Shown: positions 5,047-13,569 of the stretch, one piece after another
Numbering within the stretch: the stretch's first letter is position 1
Layout: every line of letters starts with the position of its first letter
Source of the DNA: Campylobacterales bacterium
Lineage (GTDB): Bacteria > Campylobacterota > Campylobacteria > Campylobacterales > QNZT01
Assembly (NCBI GenBank): GCA_027080605.1
Contig: JALWRO010000131.1
Coordinates: 1 to 22,342 of the forward strand
Reading direction: 5' to 3'
Length of the DNA stretch: 22,342 bases
Position numbers and translations under genes: made by a program
The notes under the pieces: generated by a model
Database searches by the model: none
Seen by the model: only the letters and a program-made list of their open reading frames with translations
Told to the model about the DNA's origin: nothing

Positions 5047-7674
5047 ATGAAAAACAGTTTAGTAAAAATTATGGCTGGTTCACTGGTGGCGACACTGCTA
5101 TTGACAGGTTGTGGAAGCAGCAGTCCGGCAACAGATACTTCCGGTAACGGGTTGTCCGGTTCCATTGTCAAAGGACCGATTACGGGTGCCACAATCAAAG
5201 TCTATGATGCAAACGGTCAAGAAGTTGTATCTGCAAAATCATTGGACGGAAAGTTCGTTTTGCCGCCTGTTACGTTGAACAGTACTTACTACCTTATAGA
5301 GAGTTTTGGTGGGAAATATCAGGATGAGGCGACAGGAAGAGAGGTAGCGGTACCTGCTACAGAAGGGTTGAAAACACTGTTGACAAAGGCAGAGTTCCAA
5401 AATATGGTTGTAAACAAGGCATATGTTGCATTGACACCGGAAACTACGATTTATGCTGATTTGGTCAAAGAGAAACTTCAGGGAAGTGATTTGACTACTG
5501 CTGTAGCCGAATCTGAAAAATTGGTGTATGATTTTCTCATCAAAGAGTCTTCCCCTATGCCTGGGCTTGCAGGAGACAAGTTTGTTAAAAAAGGTGATTT
5601 GACCAAAGCGATACCTACGGATAGTGCTGAAGCATTTGCCAAAAACAGGGCAATATCATATTCGACGATGACCAGAGATCTGGGGATTGCTCCCGGGCGT
5701 GTTTTTGAAGTGCTGGATGCGATGGCAAATGATTTGAAGGATGGTAAAGTCGATGGTGCACAGATCGACGGCAAAGAGGTGAAGTTGCCTGAGGAGTATG
5801 CCCTTGCAAGAACGAAACTTTTTAATGAAACCACCACAAAACTGCGTGAAGGTAATTTGAGTGAAGCGCAGATTGCCGGACTTCAAAAGATGGGGTTTGA
5901 TGTCGAAAAGATTCGCGCGGATCGCAAAAATAAAGAACAAAATCTTTCTGCCGAAGTGAATAAATATCTGGCATCTGCAACATTGCCGGCACTGCATATT
6001 CTGGAGACGATGAACGATGAAGACGGCAATCCGGCGGATGCCAAAGCAACGTATACACTGGGTGCGTATCAGGATGTCAATGTGACGATTGAAACGCCGG
6101 AAGGATCCTGGGTTACCCCGATGTGGCGTTATAACAAAAAACCGCTTCCATTGGTGATACGCGCAGATCGTGGTATGGCAATGACGCTTAATTTCCAAAA
6201 TCGTCTCAATGCGGATTCTACGATTCACTGGCACGGTTTTAAGATTCCTGCAATTATGGATGGCGGACCTGATGTGCCTGTTGCACCTGGAACAGATAAA
6301 GCCTATACTTTCACCATGCAACAACCGGCTGCACCACTTTGGTTCCATCCACACCCTGACATGCAGACAGGTAAACAGGTCTATATGGGACTTGCAGGTG
6401 TCTTTTTGCTGGAAGACAAAATCTCCAAACAACTTGAAGCCGACAAAGCTCTGCCTTCGGGAGAAAGAGATGTGGTCTTGCTGGTTCAGGACAGAAGGTT
6501 CGCTCCGGAAACAAACGGTGTAAGAAAGCTGCAATATAAAACGATGGAGATGGACAGTGACGGTATGCTGGGCGATGTCGTTTTGGTTAACGGTTCTGTC
6601 GTTCCGAAACTGGAAGTGAGTACGGCGAAGTATCGTTTACGACTCTATAATGTTTCCAACGCAAGAAACTATGACTTTGCATTTTCCGATAAACGAAAGT
6701 TCAAAATTGTAGGTACTGACGGTGGATTGCTCAAAGAGCCTGCAGAAGTTGACCATATTACGCTGGGTGCAGCTGAGCGTGTAGAGATTATTGCTGATTT
6801 CTCAAAAGATAGTACAGGTTCAAAAGTATTGCTGGTTAGTCAGCCAACCAAAGGCGATATGATGGGCATGATGGGCGGCATGGGTAACATGGATAATATG
6901 AATACAAATGCATCAGGCATGAATGGGATGAATGGTTCAGAAAACAACAGTGGTATGAATGGCAATATGGGCAATATGAACACCGGTAACGCTGGAAATC
7001 AGGGGATGAATAACGGCATGGGCGGTATGAATGGCGGAGAAAATGCCAATATGAATACGAATAACGGTATGGGTGGCATGACCGGTATGGCAGGTTCCGG
7101 ACAGGGCTTGGTGATTATGCGGTTTGATGTGACTAAAACGGTCCAGGATGATGTTACACTTTATACACAATTGCCGCAGGAAGCGGAAATTTCTACCCGG
7201 CTTCAGGCAAAAGATGCTGTCAATTTCGGCAACGAAAGAGAGTTTGTCATGTCAATGCTCAACGGCAACATGGGGAATAGGGGAAGTGGCAACATGAACG
7301 GTAACGGTGGCGGTATGAACATGCGCTTTGTCATTAACGGGAAACTTTTTGATATCAACCGTGTAGATGAATATGTCGGTGCCAATACCGTTGAAATCTG
7401 GAATATCAAAAATATGTCTCCAATGGCACATCCGTTTCATGCGCATGCAACGCAATATCAGATTTTGGACAGAAACGGTATACCGGCTTCGGGTGCAGAT
7501 CTGGGATGGAAAGATACATTTCTCGTACAACCGGGTGAGAGTGTCAGAGTCATCGCCAAATTTGAAGAGGTCAACAAGGGAGACTATATGTACCACTGTC
7601 ACATTCTTGAACATGAAGATGCCGGCATGATGGGATACTTTCGTGTTGGACCGACAGGTAACGTCGGTAATTAA
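5047..7674 (+). CDS. Lipoprotein-anchored CueO-like multicopper oxidase with Met-rich insert and N-terminal extension
   Basis: An 875-residue envelope protein expected to oxidise Cu(I) to Cu(II). The N-terminus is a lipoprotein signal with lipobox LLTGC, so C22 is the lipidated residue. Residues about 30-310 are an extension with a beta-sandwich-like start (SIVKGPITGATIKVYDANG, repeated GKFVLPP-type turns) and a helical part; I do not recognise a catalytic motif in it. The oxidase follows from about 315: HWHG at 394-397, WFHPHPD at 432-438, HPFHAH at 795-800 and YHCHILEHEDAGMM at 849-862, supplying the full set of type 1, 2 and 3 copper ligands (C851, H856 and M861 included). Residues about 605-683 are a low-complexity insert of Met, Asn and Gly, comparable in place to the Met-rich copper-binding region of CueO. 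The ATG at 5047 has AAAGGA upstream and fits promoter F; the in-frame ATG at 4966 lies upstream of the promoter. Confidence 0.92.
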   Translation: MKNSLVKIMAGSLVATLLLTGCGSSSPATDTSGNGLSGSIVKGPITGATIKVYDANGQEVVSAKSLDGKFVLPPVTLNSTYYLIESFGGKYQDEATGREVAVPATEGLKTLLTKAEFQNMVVNKAYVALTPETTIYADLVKEKLQGSDLTTAVAESEKLVYDFLIKESSPMPGLAGDKFVKKGDLTKAIPTDSAEAFAKNRAISYSTMTRDLGIAPGRVFEVLDAMANDLKDGKVDGAQIDGKEVKLPEEYALARTKLFNETTTKLREGNLSEAQIAGLQKMGFDVEKIRADRKNKEQNLSAEVNKYLASATLPALHILETMNDEDGNPADAKATYTLGAYQDVNVTIETPEGSWVTPMWRYNKKPLPLVIRADRGMAMTLNFQNRLNADSTIHWHGFKIPAIMDGGPDVPVAPGTDKAYTFTMQQPAAPLWFHPHPDMQTGKQVYMGLAGVFLLEDKISKQLEADKALPSGERDVVLLVQDRRFAPETNGVRKLQYKTMEMDSDGMLGDVVLVNGSVVPKLEVSTAKYRLRLYNVSNARNYDFAFSDKRKFKIVGTDGGLLKEPAEVDHITLGAAERVEIIADFSKDSTGSKVLLVSQPTKGDMMGMMGGMGNMDNMNTNASGMNGMNGSENNSGMNGNMGNMNTGNAGNQGMNNGMGGMNGGENANMNTNNGMGGMTGMAGSGQGLVIMRFDVTKTVQDDVTLYTQLPQEAEISTRLQAKDAVNFGNEREFVMSMLNGNMGNRGSGNMNGNGGGMNMRFVINGKLFDINRVDEYVGANTVEIWNIKNMSPMAHPFHAHATQYQILDRNGIPASGADLGWKDTFLVQPGESVRVIAKFEEVNKGDYMYHCHILEHEDAGMMGYFRVGPTGNVGN
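6859..7095 (+). repeat. Met/Asn/Gly-rich low-complexity coding repeat
   Basis: About 80 codons built from imperfect repeats of GMNG, GNMGNMN and NGMGGM units inside the lipoprotein oxidase. The repeated DNA words (ATGAATGG, GGCATGGG and similar) could change in copy number by slippage. Met clusters of this kind bind Cu(I) in CueO. Confidence 0.75.
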
Positions 7675-7681
7675 TATTACA

Positions 7682-7712
7682 GGGAAGAGTGTTTCGACTC
7701 TTCCCCCCCCCC
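7682..7712 (+). terminator. Hairpin followed by a run of ten C after the lipoprotein oxidase
   Basis: A perfect 9-bp stem, GGGAAGAGT (7682-7690) with ACTCTTCCC (7697-7705), and a 6-base loop lie just after the stop codon. The stem runs into a homopolymer of ten C (7703-7712) instead of a T run, so terminator strength is doubtful. The next gene's promoter begins 20 bp later. Confidence 0.5.
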
Positions 7713-7731
7713 TTCTTCTTTAATTACTTCA

Positions 7732-7763
7732 TACACACATTGTACACAGATATTTACTATAAT
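7732..7763 (+). promoter_or_regulatory. Copper-regulon promoter E: direct-repeat box plus -10 for the dsbD-like gene
   Basis: The box TACACA-CATTG-TACACA (7732-7748) is a perfect direct repeat, followed by 9 bp and a consensus -10 TATAAT (7758-7763). The -10 begins 38 bp before the ATG at 7796. If the start were at 7781, the distance would be only 23 bp, out of line with the other five promoters. Confidence 0.82.
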
Positions 7764-7795
7764 AGATATAGAGAAATACGATGAAGGATAGTGTG

Positions 7796-9178
7796 ATGAA
7801 ATCTACAGACTCAAAAATCAGGATATATGCAAGAGCTCTCTTGCTGTTTGCAATTTTTTCAATGCCTGTATTTGCCGCCCAAAGCGCTGAAGAGGGATTG
7901 TTTGCATTGATTACCGGTTCTTTCGCGGCAGGACTTTTTCTGACTTTTACACCGTGTGTTTTGCCGATGGTTCCGATCTTGTCGAGTATTATCGTCGGGC
8001 AGGGTGAAGAAGTTACGAAGCGTCGGGCTTTTTTACTCTCTTTTTCCTATGTCCTTGGTACTGCGGTGACGTATGCAGTGATGGGGGCTTTAGCAGGGGC
8101 AACGGGTGAGCAGTTGCAATCCTACTTTGAAAATGTATGGGCAATCAGTCTGGTAAGTCTGATCTTTGTCGTGATGGCGCTTTCGATGTTTGGGCTTTTT
8201 ACTATCCAGCTGCCTGCTTCGGTGCAATCGAAGCTAAGCACCGCTTCCGGTGGTATCAAAGGTGGGAAAGTGGTAACGGTTTTTCTGCTCGGACTTATAT
8301 CTGCACTGATCATCGGGGCGTGTGTATCGCCGATTTTGATTGCTTTTCTGGGTGTGGCAATTGCGAAAGGCTCGGCGATACTGGGTGCGGTGACGATGTT
8401 TTTTATGGCATTGGGTATGGGTGTGCCGCTGCTTTTGATCGGCGTGGGTATGGGACAGTTGCTGCCCAAAGCGGGAGAGTGGATGGATCTGGTGAAAAAT
8501 ATATTCGGGGTCTTGTTGCTGGCAACGGCAATTTACTTTTTTAATACACTTGAACTTATTTCACCATTGTTGGTGTGGGGTATTTTTCTTATTGTGCTCA
8601 GTATCTATCTGGGGGCACTTGAGCCGCTTGGGGAAAAGCAGCGTGCCGGATGGCGAAAATTGCTCAAAGGAGTGGGCGTTGTGTCGCTCGTCTGGGGTAT
8701 TTTGTTGCTTATCGGTGCAGCATTTGGAGAAAAAGATCTGCTCCATCCTTTACCGAAAACATCGTTTGTAAGTACTATGGTGCAAAATAATATCCCCGCA
8801 GAGAGGAAATTCCCCTTTGATGAGGTTGATTCACTGCAAACATTGCAAAAGAAGCTTCATGAAGCTCAAAAAGCAGATAAGATGGCGGTTATATTTTTTT
8901 CAAATGATTTCTGCGGGTCATGTAAAAAGTATAAAGCAACAACGTTTAAAGACCCTGCTGTGATTGACCTTTTGGGAAAAGAGTATGTGGCATTGCATGT
9001 CAATATGACTGACAAGTCGGACACAAAGCGACAGGCGATACGCAAAAAGTTTAAAGTGTTCGGACCACCGACATTTGTCTTTTTTGACAGAGAGGGAAAT
9101 GAGATTGAAGGAAATCGTATTTATGGGTATCAGACACCGGAAGAGTTTCTTGATATGCTGGAGATGATGGCGGAGTGA
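7796..9178 (+). CDS. dsbD: DsbD-like thiol:disulfide interchange protein (CcdA-type membrane domain plus thioredoxin domain)
   Basis: An inner-membrane protein of 460 residues that should carry electrons from cytoplasmic thioredoxin to periplasmic thiols. A signal-like segment (about 11-29) is followed directly by a CcdA/DsbD-beta membrane domain with the cysteine pair C54 (FTPCVLPM) and C176 (GACVSPIL). The C-terminal domain (about 330-460) is thioredoxin-like with FCGSC (C373, C376) and a cis-proline GPPTFVFFD. The N-terminal alpha domain of E. coli DsbD is absent, so the partner must be another periplasmic protein. The ATG at 7796 has AAGGA at good spacing and fits promoter E; the ATG at 7781 remains possible and adds five residues. 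Control by the same box as the copper genes suggests a role in repairing copper-oxidised thiols or keeping Cys ligands reduced. It is convergent with psrC, 12 bp away. Confidence 0.9.
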   Translation: MKSTDSKIRIYARALLLFAIFSMPVFAAQSAEEGLFALITGSFAAGLFLTFTPCVLPMVPILSSIIVGQGEEVTKRRAFLLSFSYVLGTAVTYAVMGALAGATGEQLQSYFENVWAISLVSLIFVVMALSMFGLFTIQLPASVQSKLSTASGGIKGGKVVTVFLLGLISALIIGACVSPILIAFLGVAIAKGSAILGAVTMFFMALGMGVPLLLIGVGMGQLLPKAGEWMDLVKNIFGVLLLATAIYFFNTLELISPLLVWGIFLIVLSIYLGALEPLGEKQRAGWRKLLKGVGVVSLVWGILLLIGAAFGEKDLLHPLPKTSFVSTMVQNNIPAERKFPFDEVDSLQTLQKKLHEAQKADKMAVIFFSNDFCGSCKKYKATTFKDPAVIDLLGKEYVALHVNMTDKSDTKRQAIRKKFKVFGPPTFVFFDREGNEIEGNRIYGYQTPEEFLDMLEMMAE

Positions 9179-9190
9179 GAGAGGGATTAT

Positions 9191-10462
9191 CTATTGCTCT
9201 CTTACTTTTGAAACATTGAAAAACATATCTACCAGTGCATAGACGGCAAGTATAACACCGATAGACCCCAGAGAGATAAAAATTTCCCCGTTAGAGGGCA
9301 TATGGAAAACCATATGCCTGATCGGTTCGTATTCACCGTATTTTTCAAATCCCACGCCAAACCGGTCACTCATAGGATAGGCGTTGGCACCGTAAACGAA
9401 GATGAGTCTTCCGAGATAAGAGCCGATGATGATGGAGACGGCAGCGAGAATTTTCAGTGGGTATTTGCCATGTTCACGGTACAGAAGCACAAAAGGCAAG
9501 CCTATCGCAAAAGCGAGGTAGGTAAGGAAATACCATCTGAAATCACCGAACAGGATAATCTGAGCCCATTTTTTATCGACAAAAAGATAAGCGGTCGCTT
9601 CATAGGCACCCAGAATGACCACACAGTAGAGTGCGATCTTTTTAAGGAAGCGAATCAGCGGGCGAAACTCGGTGTCCGGCATCTGTTTTCTGTAGACAAG
9701 GAAGCTGTAAAGTATCATAAGTGCTGCAGAGACTGCAACCGATGAGATCAGAAAATAGAGCGTGATCAGCGGGTAGGTTGTCCAGAGATGGCGTGCTTCA
9801 TTCATACTGAAGAGACTGGACTGGATGTAATATTCCGCCAGTTCTGCCAGTACACTCAAAAGCAGAACGGGCAGAGCGACTTTTCTGGCAAAGGCGATTT
9901 TTTTGGTCAGCAGCAGATAGAGTTCCAGCAGGATCAGCAGAATATAGACAAAATAGAGTGGGAGCATCATCCACATTGCCGCTTTGGTGTTGCTACTGAA
10001 AAAGAGCGACTTGATATGGAGCAGGTTGAGATCGGAAGAGATGGTAAAGAGTCCTGCCAGAATCATTGCCAGTCCCAGTGTGATAAATCCTGCAGCGGTC
10101 TTTTTGATCATTTCGATACCAAGCAGTTCTGAGAGTGAGACAACGAAGATAATCCCGCTGCCGCTGTAAAGCATATACATATAGTTAACGATATACAGCG
10201 TCCACGGCGCTTCCCGTTTCACTTCTCCGCCTTCGCCGAATACTGCCGCTTTCATTGCTTCGGCAACTTCACGGCTGCCGGGATGGGCAGAGGCATCCCA
10301 TGCGTTTGCGGTAATGAGAAAGTAGCGTTCATGAAGGACTTCCACAATCCCGGCGACGGCAAATCCCAGAAAGATCCAGGCGATCAGCATCGTTTTATTG
10401 AACAGCAGTGTTTTGAGGGAAATTTTGTTGATTTCCAGACCGGCGATCAGACGCTTTTCCAT
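9191..10462 (-). CDS. psrC: NrfD/PsrC-family membrane subunit of a molybdoenzyme
   Basis: A polytopic membrane protein of 423 residues with about ten hydrophobic segments. It belongs to the NrfD/PsrC/HybB group, which anchors Fe-S/Mo enzymes and exchanges electrons with quinones. It is third in the operon after the molybdenum and ferredoxin subunits. The ATG at 10462 has AAGGA about seven bases upstream and overlaps the end of the preceding gene by 16 bp; a longer frame from 10516 would overlap it by 70 bp and has no better signal. At over 400 residues it is longer than the roughly 320-residue classic PsrC/NrfD and closer to the HybB-like branch. There is a soluble loop near the N-terminus (residues about 50-85). 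Confidence 0.85.
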   Translation of the reverse strand: MEKRLIAGLEINKISLKTLLFNKTMLIAWIFLGFAVAGIVEVLHERYFLITANAWDASAHPGSREVAEAMKAAVFGEGGEVKREAPWTLYIVNYMYMLYSGSGIIFVVSLSELLGIEMIKKTAAGFITLGLAMILAGLFTISSDLNLLHIKSLFFSSNTKAAMWMMLPLYFVYILLILLELYLLLTKKIAFARKVALPVLLLSVLAELAEYYIQSSLFSMNEARHLWTTYPLITLYFLISSVAVSAALMILYSFLVYRKQMPDTEFRPLIRFLKKIALYCVVILGAYEATAYLFVDKKWAQIILFGDFRWYFLTYLAFAIGLPFVLLYREHGKYPLKILAAVSIIIGSYLGRLIFVYGANAYPMSDRFGVGFEKYGEYEPIRHMVFHMPSNGEIFISLGSIGVILAVYALVDMFFNVSKVREQ

Positions 10463-11121
10463 TGGGGCTTCCTTTTGGCTTTGGCTTTTTCGATGAGGGG
10501 TTTGAATGTATCCCATGTGTGAATGGTTGTGTCTGTACTGACAGAGTTCATGGCAAAATAGTCATCGTTTTCGGGCAGCAGATAGAAGAGTTTGGGTACT
10601 GTACCTTCCGCTTCTTTTAAAACGTAGAATTTACGCTGTTTGAGTAACTGTACCAGGTCGGAGTCTTCATCGTCGAGATCACCGAAAAGCCGGACTTTCG
10701 TCGGGCATGTTGCCTGGCATGCCGTTGTCGTTTCGCCGTGTACGATGCGTGTATCGTAACAGAAGGTACATTTGTCCACAGCGACATGTTTGTCATCGAC
10801 AAAGCGGGCATCGTACGGGCATGCTTCCATGCAGCCTTTACAGAGGATGCATGTCTCCTTGTCGGTAAAGACCAGTCCTCCTTCGGCAAAGTGACTTGCG
10901 CCTGTCGGGCAGACATCGACACACGGTGCGTCAAGGCAGTGGTTGCACTGAGAGGGGTGCAGGGCGACAAAAGGCTGTCCAAAAACCGATTTTTCAGATT
11001 GGCTGACCCAGATACGCTGCTTATCTGCGCCGAGCTGGACACCGTTTTGCTCTTTGCACGCTACTTCACACGCTTTACAGTCAATACAGTTTTGGTATTC
11101 CAGTGCCATTGCAAAATTCAT
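10447..11121 (-). CDS. psrB: Four-cluster ferredoxin-like electron-transfer subunit (PsrB/PhsB type)
   Basis: A 224-residue Fe-S protein that passes electrons between the membrane subunit and the molybdenum subunit. Four cysteine groups for [4Fe-4S] clusters are seen in order: CIDCKACEVAC, CNHCLDAPCVDVCP, CILCKGCMEACP and CTFCYDTR...CQATCP. This is the DmsB/PsrB/PhsB pattern. It has no signal peptide of its own and presumably travels with the Tat-exported catalytic subunit. The start codon overlaps the stop of the upstream gene as ATGA, with AGGAGA upstream, so translation is coupled. Confidence 0.9.
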   Translation of the reverse strand: MNFAMALEYQNCIDCKACEVACKEQNGVQLGADKQRIWVSQSEKSVFGQPFVALHPSQCNHCLDAPCVDVCPTGASHFAEGGLVFTDKETCILCKGCMEACPYDARFVDDKHVAVDKCTFCYDTRIVHGETTTACQATCPTKVRLFGDLDDEDSDLVQLLKQRKFYVLKEAEGTVPKLFYLLPENDDYFAMNSVSTDTTIHTWDTFKPLIEKAKAKRKPQWKSV

Positions 11122-13535
11122 GATACTCTCCTGACATCGACGACAGTTTCGTGCATCGCTGCACTGCCGAAAACAGTTTCGATGGTATCTTCGATAATAT
11201 GATTGTCACTCGCGCCGTTGTGGTAACCGAAAGTGAGTCCGGTCGATTCGGAGCCGAAACCGTGTACGAAAAAGACAACGCCGGGAATGATTTTCGGTGT
11301 GGGGTATGCTTTGATCCGGATGGTACCGACACTGCTTTCCACTTCCACTGTATCACCAAGAGCAATTTGTTTGCGTGCAGCGTCTTCATGATTGATCCAG
11401 AGGTAGTTTTCGCGCATCAGGTCAAGGAGCATCGGATTGTTTTGGGTACCGTTTTGGGTGAAGTAAGCGTGTCGACCGGTGACAAAGCGGAACTTTCCGG
11501 AAGGGGTAGGTGTAAAGAGTTCGTCGCGCCATGTCGGCATGGGATCGATATGTTTTTCAGACAGAGAGTCGAGTTTGCATTCAACTTTGCCGCTCGTGGT
11601 ACCGATATTTTTTTTCAGTGCGGCGAGTGCTTTTTCATCGATGCAGCTGTCGTGGACGTCCAGTTTCTCCGCGCCGGGGGTAGTATAGTATTTTTTGTCG
11701 TCGGGGTAGTGACGAAATTCGTTTTCGGTCAGTTTTTTAAAGTAACTCTCCATGTGAGGATAATAGACACCTTTTTCTTTCAGAATCTTATAGGCTTTTT
11801 CACCATGTTCGCTGACGACACGATCGCGGTTGATCTCCTCCTGTGTCAATTCAAAAGCTTCCATAAAATCGTAACCGTCATCTTCATAGACATCTTCCTC
11901 CCCGCGTTCTGCAATCTCGCTCTGGACGTCTTTATCGTATTTTTTGGTGATCTCAAAGAGCGGTTTGGAAGCTTTTTGTGCCAGACCTTTGAGAATATCG
12001 TATACCGGTTTGCTTTCGTAAAGCGGGTCGATGACTTTGTTCCGTAACACAATCGCCGGTTCGGTACCGGCGAAGGATTTGACCGGGTCTTCGCGTTCCA
12101 GATAAGTACACTCCGGCAGTACGACATCACTCATCATCACGGTGTCGCTGGGCATGGTATCGATTGTAACGACCAGTTCCAGCTGTTCGAGCATCTTTTT
12201 GGTTTTGTGGGTATTGGGGATACAGAGCATCGGGTTTTGTTTGTAGATGAACATACCACGTACGGGGTAGGGTGCACGCCCCTCGATAATCATATTGCGC
12301 ATTCCGATCCAGGTACCGTTGGCACCGACGAAAGCCGCCTCATTTTTGTCGGCACGGATTTTTGCCTGACTGTAGATCGCCGTGGTGATATCATGTAATC
12401 CAAGTGGCAGCCGTTTACCGAAGATAATACCGCCTTTGACGTCGATGCCGCCACCCAGTGCAGTGAAGATTGCCTGCGCGCGTCTGAGTTGAAAATCCTG
12501 TTTGCTCCATGCTGTGCGTCTGCCCTGGTAGTAGATGGCACGCGGCGCATGTGCCATGAACTCTCTGGCGACGGTACGGATGGTTTCTGCGGGGATACCG
12601 GTTATTTTTTCTGCCCATTCCGGCGTATAGTTGTGGGAGAGAATATGGTTTTTGTACTCCTCAAAGCCATTGACATTTTTGGCGACAAACGCTTTGTTGT
12701 AACGTACCTCTTTGATGGCGACATAGGTGAGTGCCAGGACAAACGCCAGATCAGTACCGACTTTGATACCCAGCCACTTGTCTGCATGCTGTGCCGTAAC
12801 GGTGTAGCGGGGATCGACGACAATTAATTTCAGTCCCCGACCGCGGGTACGTTTGAACATATCCATGGTGTCGGGGGTGAGAATTGCTTCGGCACGGTTG
12901 GCTCCCGCCATGATGACGTAGTTGGCGTTTTCCATATCGGCTTTGCCGTAGGAACCGATGGTAAGGGCATATCCGGAGATGGTTGTCTGAAGGCAGATGG
13001 AAGAGTGGTTGACGAAATTTGTCGAGCCGAATTTGTCGTTCATGAAGAGTTTAAAGGTATGTTCCGCCATGCCCTCTCCTGCACAGTAGGCGATGGTGGA
13101 GCGATTGTCTTTCTCTTCGTCGACAATCTGCAACAGCCCTTTGAAATCTTTGGTACCGTGCAAAATAGCATCATAGGCTTCTTCCCAGCTGACACGTTTG
13201 AACTTGCCTTCACCTTTTTTACCGATGCGTATCATCGGATATTTCAGCCGGTCGGGATCGTAGAGGGCATGGATACCTGCATCGCCCCGGGCACAGAGCA
13301 TGTTTTTGGATTTGGGGAAGAGGGGATTGGGGTCGAGTTTTTTGACAATACCGTTTTCGACTTCGGCAATGGCGGCGCATTTGTTGACGCACATTTCACA
13401 CAGTGTCGCAACTTTTTTACGCTTATCTTCCCGCTTTTTTGCGAAAAGATCGGGTATTGCCATACTACTGCTTCCAAATACAGAGAGTGCCACACTTCCC
13501 TGTAAAAAACGTCTCCGTGATATTTCAACCTGCAT
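11118..13535 (-). CDS. psrA: Tat-exported molybdopterin oxidoreductase, polysulfide/thiosulfate reductase-like catalytic subunit
   Basis: A bis-MGD molybdoenzyme of 805 residues. The N-terminus has a twin-arginine signal (SRRRFLQG, residues 6-13). A [4Fe-4S] motif C46-x2-C49-x3-C53-x27-C81 follows. C181 in the segment NHSSICLQT lies where PsrA/PhsA-type enzymes have the cysteine that binds molybdenum. The C-terminal molydopterin-binding domain (about 680-805) begins near the FTPTPSGKFRF segment. With the two downstream subunits it forms a complex facing the periplasm. Polysulfide, sulfur or thiosulfate reduction is the likeliest role in a sulfur-metabolising campylobacterote, but substrate cannot be fixed from sequence; tetrathionate and arsenate reductases share this layout. 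The ATG at 13535 has GAGGGA about six bases upstream. Confidence 0.82.
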   Translation of the reverse strand: MQVEISRRRFLQGSVALSVFGSSSMAIPDLFAKKREDKRKKVATLCEMCVNKCAAIAEVENGIVKKLDPNPLFPKSKNMLCARGDAGIHALYDPDRLKYPMIRIGKKGEGKFKRVSWEEAYDAILHGTKDFKGLLQIVDEEKDNRSTIAYCAGEGMAEHTFKLFMNDKFGSTNFVNHSSICLQTTISGYALTIGSYGKADMENANYVIMAGANRAEAILTPDTMDMFKRTRGRGLKLIVVDPRYTVTAQHADKWLGIKVGTDLAFVLALTYVAIKEVRYNKAFVAKNVNGFEEYKNHILSHNYTPEWAEKITGIPAETIRTVAREFMAHAPRAIYYQGRRTAWSKQDFQLRRAQAIFTALGGGIDVKGGIIFGKRLPLGLHDITTAIYSQAKIRADKNEAAFVGANGTWIGMRNMIIEGRAPYPVRGMFIYKQNPMLCIPNTHKTKKMLEQLELVVTIDTMPSDTVMMSDVVLPECTYLEREDPVKSFAGTEPAIVLRNKVIDPLYESKPVYDILKGLAQKASKPLFEITKKYDKDVQSEIAERGEEDVYEDDGYDFMEAFELTQEEINRDRVVSEHGEKAYKILKEKGVYYPHMESYFKKLTENEFRHYPDDKKYYTTPGAEKLDVHDSCIDEKALAALKKNIGTTSGKVECKLDSLSEKHIDPMPTWRDELFTPTPSGKFRFVTGRHAYFTQNGTQNNPMLLDLMRENYLWINHEDAARKQIALGDTVEVESSVGTIRIKAYPTPKIIPGVVFFVHGFGSESTGLTFGYHNGASDNHIIEDTIETVFGSAAMHETVVDVRRVS

Positions 13536-13563
13536 GGGTTATCCCTCTATACTATAAGTTTGT

Positions 13564-13569
13564 ATTATA
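13564..13569 (-). promoter_or_regulatory. Putative -10 of the psr operon
   Basis: A consensus TATAAT on the minus strand lies 29 bp upstream of the psrA ATG in an AT-rich stretch. No convincing -35 is seen at 17 bp. The copper-regulon box is absent here, so this operon is probably outside that regulon. Confidence 0.35.

Noticed and set aside
5656..6534. 292-codon minus-strand open frame opposite the lipoprotein oxidase
   Set aside because: Shadow frame; Cys/His/Phe/Arg-rich composition without domain and without start signals.
9179..9190. Terminator between dsbD and psrC from AGAGAG/CTCTCT
   Set aside because: The short purine/pyrimidine stem lies partly in coding sequence, has a long loop and no T run.
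11151..12047. 298-codon plus-strand open frame opposite psrA
   Set aside because: Phe/Val-rich shadow of the catalytic subunit; the sense frame has the molybdoenzyme motifs.
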